Source: Antennarius striatus (Eukaryota > Chordata > Actinopteri > Lophiiformes > Antennariidae). From it: a stretch of 64,000 nt of DNA. The stretch is from positions 16,753,001-16,817,000 of the forward strand of contig NC_090782.1 of the NCBI RefSeq assembly GCF_040054535.1, given 5' to 3'. The stretch's first letter is position 1; every line of letters begins with the position of its first letter. The position numbers were made by a program, and so were the translations under genes. Below, in pieces: positions 58,761 to 64,000 of the stretch. The notes below the pieces were generated by a model that did not search any database, was not told the DNA's origin, and saw only the letters and a list, made by a program, of their open reading frames with translations.

Positions 58761-61011
58761 GTGGGAAAGTGTGGCAGTGTGTCAGTTCAGACCGACAGTA
58801 AAACCATCGTGGGAACTATTTAATAACGGGCGCGAGATGTTTTATGTCGTGACAGATTCGTTCCCTTTAACACTCGATCACATGGTGAAAATGAACGACA
58901 AGCTGGTATTCACTCAATAACACGAGGTGTTGTCTGTATTTAAAGGCTGCAAAAAAATGGGTTGGACATTTGTAGTCAGAAATAAAACCTGTTTAAACTG
59001 AATTCCAAAAAATAGAAAAATAAAAATTAAAGTTGTATTTTATCCTCTGTATTCTATGTTGTCATCAAGTTATACAATACACTTCATTCAAAGATACCAC
59101 CAAGTCTAACTTCAGATGTAAGCACGTATTTTGTTGTAATTTGTGATGCATAATATTACAGCATTTGATTTTATATACTGAATGAATGAACATATGGAAA
59201 ATATGCATTTGTCAAGCTAATGAGTCTATGAAATTGTTGGAGATAATAAAAAATTCAAATTAAAAAGGGACTTGCATTTAGATGAACTTTATTGTGTCAT
59301 GGGATTGTGAACTCCGAGTCCTGGCATTAATTTTTACCGCTAGCAAAGTGTACACAGATGTGGTTTTTCTAGTTTTTAGGCTTCTCTAATGTAGTTGGAA
59401 CAGAGAGACCACAATCCTTTACTGAGGAAGGTCAGATTCTGTAACATCAACCCTAACAGTAACAGCACTATGATAGCTTGACCTGGATAATATGACTCTT
59501 TCTCCATGAAAACTTACCCATTGAGGTTTGAATGACATCAGGACCACTTGGTTTGACAGTCATTCCTCTTTCGGTACATTAGATTTGGCATCTAGCTGCA
59601 TGAACACAGTTGTACTTACTGTAACATCTTAGTTCAAACATAATAATTATCTGAGATTAAAATAACGATAAAGTTTAATAATAAGTGTAATAGAAGTCCA
59701 TTTATAATAACTGAGTAATCCTGCAAACAACCACACTGTCGACAAATAAACAAACCAAACATTTAGGAGCAAAAACACAGCATTAGAAAAACGTGGAAAA
59801 AGAGAGAAATATCAGTAGAGTACTGGCCGAGAGTGAAAGCATACTTAGACAAATAAGGATTTTTCATTAAAATTCCAGTATTTTAAATTTGCTGTGGTTT
59901 GTGTTTTTTTTAATCAAATAGCAGTATTGTTTATATTTGAAGGGAATGTGTCCTCAGATTCACTTGAGCTTGATGCAAGAGTGTAAGAACGCTGCATTAA
60001 ATCACTGGATTAAGGAACGCTAATCTTGGTAGGGGAATTACATGTGAATCCCTAGTTTTTTTCTGTGTTCTTTTTCTTTATGTGAAGTTTGATGTGACAC
60101 TTTTAACCTTACAAAGATGACTCAGTAAAAATGAAATGTAATGTGTCATTAACTTTTATTGATCCCTTGATTTAAAAATAGTTAAGATTAAGTATTTCGA
60201 TATAACATAAATCCATCAATCTACTTTATTTCTAGTGACTGGGTATGTCTTTGTTCCATTTTGAAATGTATCTCTTTGTGAAACAGAGACGCACAGTCTA
60301 AATCTACAACGGTAAATCCTGTGACACAATCTCATCCAGCAGTAACAATGAAGATGAGCATAATTTATTTGCAGGCATGGGTATGATGACAGACCCATCA
60401 CGTAATTTAGGTGCTGTTATGAAATGAGAAGAGGAAAGAGATTATGGTAAGTAGGTTAGTGGAACAACACTGAGCGTTCAGGCCCCTCCCTCTCTCCTCT
60501 CTCTGGTTTGCATGCGTTGTAAGTCTCCCGGTTCTTTTGTACCTTTCCACACAGTGAACGCATTTGTTCTGACTTATCTATTCAGCCATTTAGCATCTAC
60601 AATAACCAGTCTTAATGAATTCTTCCTGAGTGATCAGCTAAAAATAAAATGCTAGGAAAGGTGCAGTATAACTGGTTTGTTGTATTTCATTTTCTAGTTG
60701 TAAACTCCTTTCTCCTCTCAGTCTGATGTTTTCCCTGTTCGGTCTTCACTTTCAAGTTGTGTTACATGCTTTGTATTGTCCCTATGTCTCCATGAAGCTG
60801 CCACATATCCGTTCGCTTGCAACGTCACTGACCTCCTGACCCCCAGTCTTACATAACCACAGCAGTACCCAAATTAGAACATGGAGCATGGAAAGAAGGA
60901 GGTGCTTAGAGCTTAACATACGAGCACGTAGCTCCTGACCAGCTTTCCAGATTAAGGCAGATGGAGTGAACGCGCCTGTTGCTGTGTGTATGTGTGTGTG
61001 TGTGTGTGTGT

Positions 61012-61047
<36 letters not shown>

Positions 61048-61789
61048 TTGGTCGCAGGGTGAGAAAGAGAAGATGAAAGTCAATACCTCCAACTCTAAAC
61101 CCATTATTGGTGAGAATGGTAAAAAAAAAAGGTGTTTGCTGCATGTTCAAACTGCAGTGCATGAATCCAGTGACGATTTAATATCTCAAACTGGCCTCTG
61201 GTCTACAGCACATAAAGACCAGAGGATTATTTTGGGATTCAGGCTCTGGCTTCAATAATCCTTCATCCTCTCCTCTCCTTCATCCTGCTAAATCCTCTCC
61301 CCTCTCCTCTTTCAAATGCCCATTAATCTCTCGCTCTGGCTCTCTTTATGGCTGTAATCTGTTTTTTACCTATCTTTCACCTGCACCAGATTGGCATGAA
61401 TAGGTCAGTGTGCCAAACTACAGGGTGTTTCGTCCCTCTTGTTACACTTTATCAAAGTAATTTCCTTCTCCTCCGCAGCTGAAGTCCTGATTGGTGCTTG
61501 GATTCCAAAATCATTCGTTCATTTTTTCTTTGATATCGGCAGATAGAATAATCTCATTTTGATAGCTTCTCTGCAGTTTTTCATCATGGCCCAGGATCTC
61601 ACTAAGCAAATGCAGTTGCAAAGGTACTGTTTCTTCTGGAGCTGGACTCAAACATTGATATAGATGATTTTTATGTCTCCCCACAGCAACTTCAAGCTGT
61701 CTACCTCCAGCTGTCCATTGCATTCTGGAACTTGATGTGATTTCTGAGGAAGGACAAGAGCACCTTTTTTCATATTTGGCACAATCATC
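58761..61789. other. Intergenic upstream of the ROR gene
   Basis: AT-rich, unique-looking sequence with no supported exon or RNA gene. A (TG)n tract lies at 60982-61046. Short open frames near it are by-products of the repeat. Confidence 0.6.
60982..61046. repeat. (TG)n microsatellite
   Basis: About 65 bases of TG with a few interruptions. Confidence 0.95.
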
Positions 61790-61920
61790 TTTTCGGACTT
61801 CAGGCTGAACTTAATTAAAAGTATGAGATCAAAGGTTACTGCGACCTCAAAACCATTTTTTGGCTATAACTCAAGAATTCTAGTTTTGACAAATGTTCGC
61901 ACAAATGTGTAATTAGGCAG
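61790..61920 (+). repeat. Old dispersed repeat, possibly conserved fish family
   Basis: The segment around GATCAAAGGTTACTGCGACC, then TTGGCTATAACTCAAGAATT and CACAAATGTGTAATTAGG resembles a dispersed fish repeat I recall, with the pattern GGTCAnnGTGACC and CATAACTCAAGAATTC. No coding capacity. Family name not known. Confidence 0.4.
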
Positions 61921-62084
61921 GAGCAGTGATGTCCTAAAAGTTAGAGATGCAAGTTTGAAACCAAAACTGGGTGAGGAATGGCATTCCTCAAAGCCCTTTC
62001 TCAATACCAATATTGAGATGACCTTGAAAAAGACATGGGGTAGTAGAAATGTGTTTGAGTCAAGAAAGGTCCTGGTATATTGTA

Positions 62085-62448
62085 CAGTAATCCCTTGCGC
62101 ATTTGCGCATCAACATGCGCAGCTTCAGGTCATCGCAAAATTTTAGTGGGTAGTCACGTGATACTGTACACGCATTCTACTGGCTGACGGCATCTGGAAG
62201 TGTGCTATGTTCTGTGAGTCTTGGAACGCGGCGCACTTCCATGAGACACGAAAGTGCTTTAAACAGTCGTCAAGAGTGTGGGAAAAGGTAGTACAGATAG
62301 AAGGTGGTTTAATATCAGTACGGGGAAGGTACATAAATGTTTAAAATACCATAAATAATAAAATAAATAGTTTGTTGCTATGTCAGGGAGTCTCGTTTTT
62401 ACGGGTGGTTCCTGGAACGCATTGACTGCAAGTAACGAGGGATCACTG
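62085..62448. mobile_element. MITE, pogo/Tigger-like termini
   Basis: 364-base element with terminal inverted repeats: left CAGTAATCCCTTGCG, right (reverse complement) CAGTGATCCCTCGTT. A TA lies before the left end; the right flank is TG, probably a mutated TA. No transposase remains. The ends resemble pogo-type Tc1/mariner non-autonomous elements. Confidence 0.7.
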
Positions 62449-62764
62449 TGCATGATTTTTCCATGAACAAATAAAATGGAAAAAAAATTCCTTTTGATTT
62501 GGTAGCCAAAGTTAAATTTTTGTCCATCCCTTCGTCGAGCTTTCACCAGGTTCTATATGATACAGTTCCTAAATGTTATTTGGTTTTTCTAATACAGAGC
62601 ATCAGGTGATTGTCACTGCACCACATGACAAACTCTCAGTCACTCCTGTGTAAAAATTTGAGAAGACAAATGTAGAATAGAATCCCCATCTATATATTTG
62701 AATAAACTCACTTGAAAAAGTCTAACACTGTCACACTGTCACCAACTCCACCACTACCTGTCAA

Positions 62765-62798
62765 CCAACCAATCATGGCGCCCAACCAATCATGGCGC
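62765..62798 (+). promoter_or_regulatory. Tandem CCAAT / ATGGCG pair
   Basis: Two perfect head-to-tail copies of CCAACCAATCATGGCGC. Each holds an NF-Y-type CCAAT box next to an ATGGCG core like a YY1 site. Could belong to a promoter of a gene to the right or to a repeat; nothing downstream in the window decides. Confidence 0.3.
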
Positions 62799-63465
62799 AT
62801 CTGCCAGAAGGACTCATGTGAACAATATGGCGTAAGGCATCTGCTATGTTAGGAGAAGAAATAACTATACATGGACTTCTCATTTAACATAATTTTAGAG
62901 TGTCATAACTGGTCCAACAATTTTCATGTTTTTGAGCAGAGAGTCTAAACAGCAGGAACAACAAAGTAAACGGCTACGAATTCTGAGTGAAACTAGCTGG
63001 TTAGCACCAAACAGTCTGTCAAGCTATGGTTTCCGTTTAGAATGGGACAATCGATGTAGTATCCAAAATGCTCCTCAGGCATATAATAAAAACAAACTTT
63101 AAGTAACTCCATACAGTTATGTTCATGTAGTCAGCTAACAGAACTATCACTTCTTTAAAATTTCTTTTCCACTTGCTCTTTTGACAGGTGCCTTTTGCTT
63201 TAACGTTAGCTCCTTTCCCAATCTCACCATTAGTTAGCTTTCTTTCTCCAGTTACCCTGCTAACATTCATCTACGGCTTCACAATGCCCGCCCAGCGTGA
63301 TGTATGATTTGCCAACACAAAGTTGTTACGTCACCGTGTTGATTTTTGACTATGTTGTGTGTGCTTGGTTTATAATACCAATGCATTTGTTTTCATATGT
63401 TTAGTATGAAGTCTGATATTATTGTTTTATCCACAGATTTATTTATTTCCACAGATTCCCACTAG

Positions 63466-63512
63466 TAGAATAGAATAGAATACAGTAGAATAGAATAGAA
63501 TAGAATAAAAAT
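63466..63512. repeat. (AATAG)n microsatellite
   Basis: Pentanucleotide AGAAT repeats with one interruption (ACAGT). Confidence 0.9.
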
Positions 63513-64000
63513 GAATAAAATAGACATAGAAACATCTATATCAATATGGAGATAACTTCAATTTCATCAACAACCGCACTAATACCAATACTTTTTTTAA
63601 AAGTGTATTTGCTAAATGATTTTAGAACAACATAGACGGAGACTGCAAGTAGAGACGGTGCTCCTGGCGGAGGCAAACAGCCTCAAGCCAGAAATTCTAG
63701 TTTGACAGGTTATTGCAGTTAAAAGTTACTGTACAGAACCACACGCATGCTTGTTCTGAAGTATTTAAGTATATAGTGTGATTGTCTTGACCAAACGGAA
63801 TTTGCTGGGTTACAAAAGGAAAGCGTTTGAACATTGCAGCTGAAAAGGAAATAGAAGAAGTAGATTTATATTCAGTAGAGATTGTTGGTTTTCCTTGACA
63901 GAAGATTGTGAAAGAACTACTAGTGTCATATTTTATGATTATACCTAAAATGACTGGTTGATCCTATTTTATTGCTATGTCTCACTTTCATCCATGGACA

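Overview
The window looks like vertebrate DNA, most likely a ray-finned fish. Three conserved multi-exon genes have compact GT-AG introns. The interspersed repeats are of kinds familiar from fish: a tRNA-derived SINE with a V-SINE-type core, RTE-like and L2/Rex-like LINE ends, a Tc1/mariner remnant, a pogo/Tigger-like MITE and a decayed LTR retroelement. No bacterial-type operons, CRISPR arrays or rRNA genes were seen.

Layout. Positions 1-24130 are mostly a satellite built on a 9-base period rich in the palindrome TTACGTAA. It has a 23-base form (about 1-20380) and a simple 9-base form (about 20680-24130), organised into longer modules with recent, nearly exact duplications. A broken LTR retroelement (9390-11519) sits inside it, and single-copy-like modules, SINE copies and an RTE-LINE fragment interrupt the right half. 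From about 24.6 kb the sequence becomes ordinary euchromatic DNA.

Genes. mpnd (25748-30055, +, 13 coding exons, 454 aa) encodes a RAMA plus MPN/JAMM protein. sh3gl1 (42628-33687, -, 9 coding exons, 351 aa) encodes endophilin-A2 and converges on mpnd tail to tail. A ROR-family (NR1F) nuclear receptor (58320-47691, -, 10 coding exons, 474 aa) follows in the same orientation as sh3gl1. I assembled the exons by hand from splice sites and reading-frame continuity; all three models close in frame to a stop codon. 58.8-64.0 kb is upstream/intergenic DNA with repeats only.

The genes do not form an operon. mpnd and sh3gl1 are also neighbours in human 19p13.3, so that pair is conserved synteny. The ROR gene beside them is not expected from the human map and is one of the more interesting points. 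The other is the satellite: thousands of bases of CpG-bearing, bZIP-site-like palindromes with visible deamination decay and a retroelement trapped inside.
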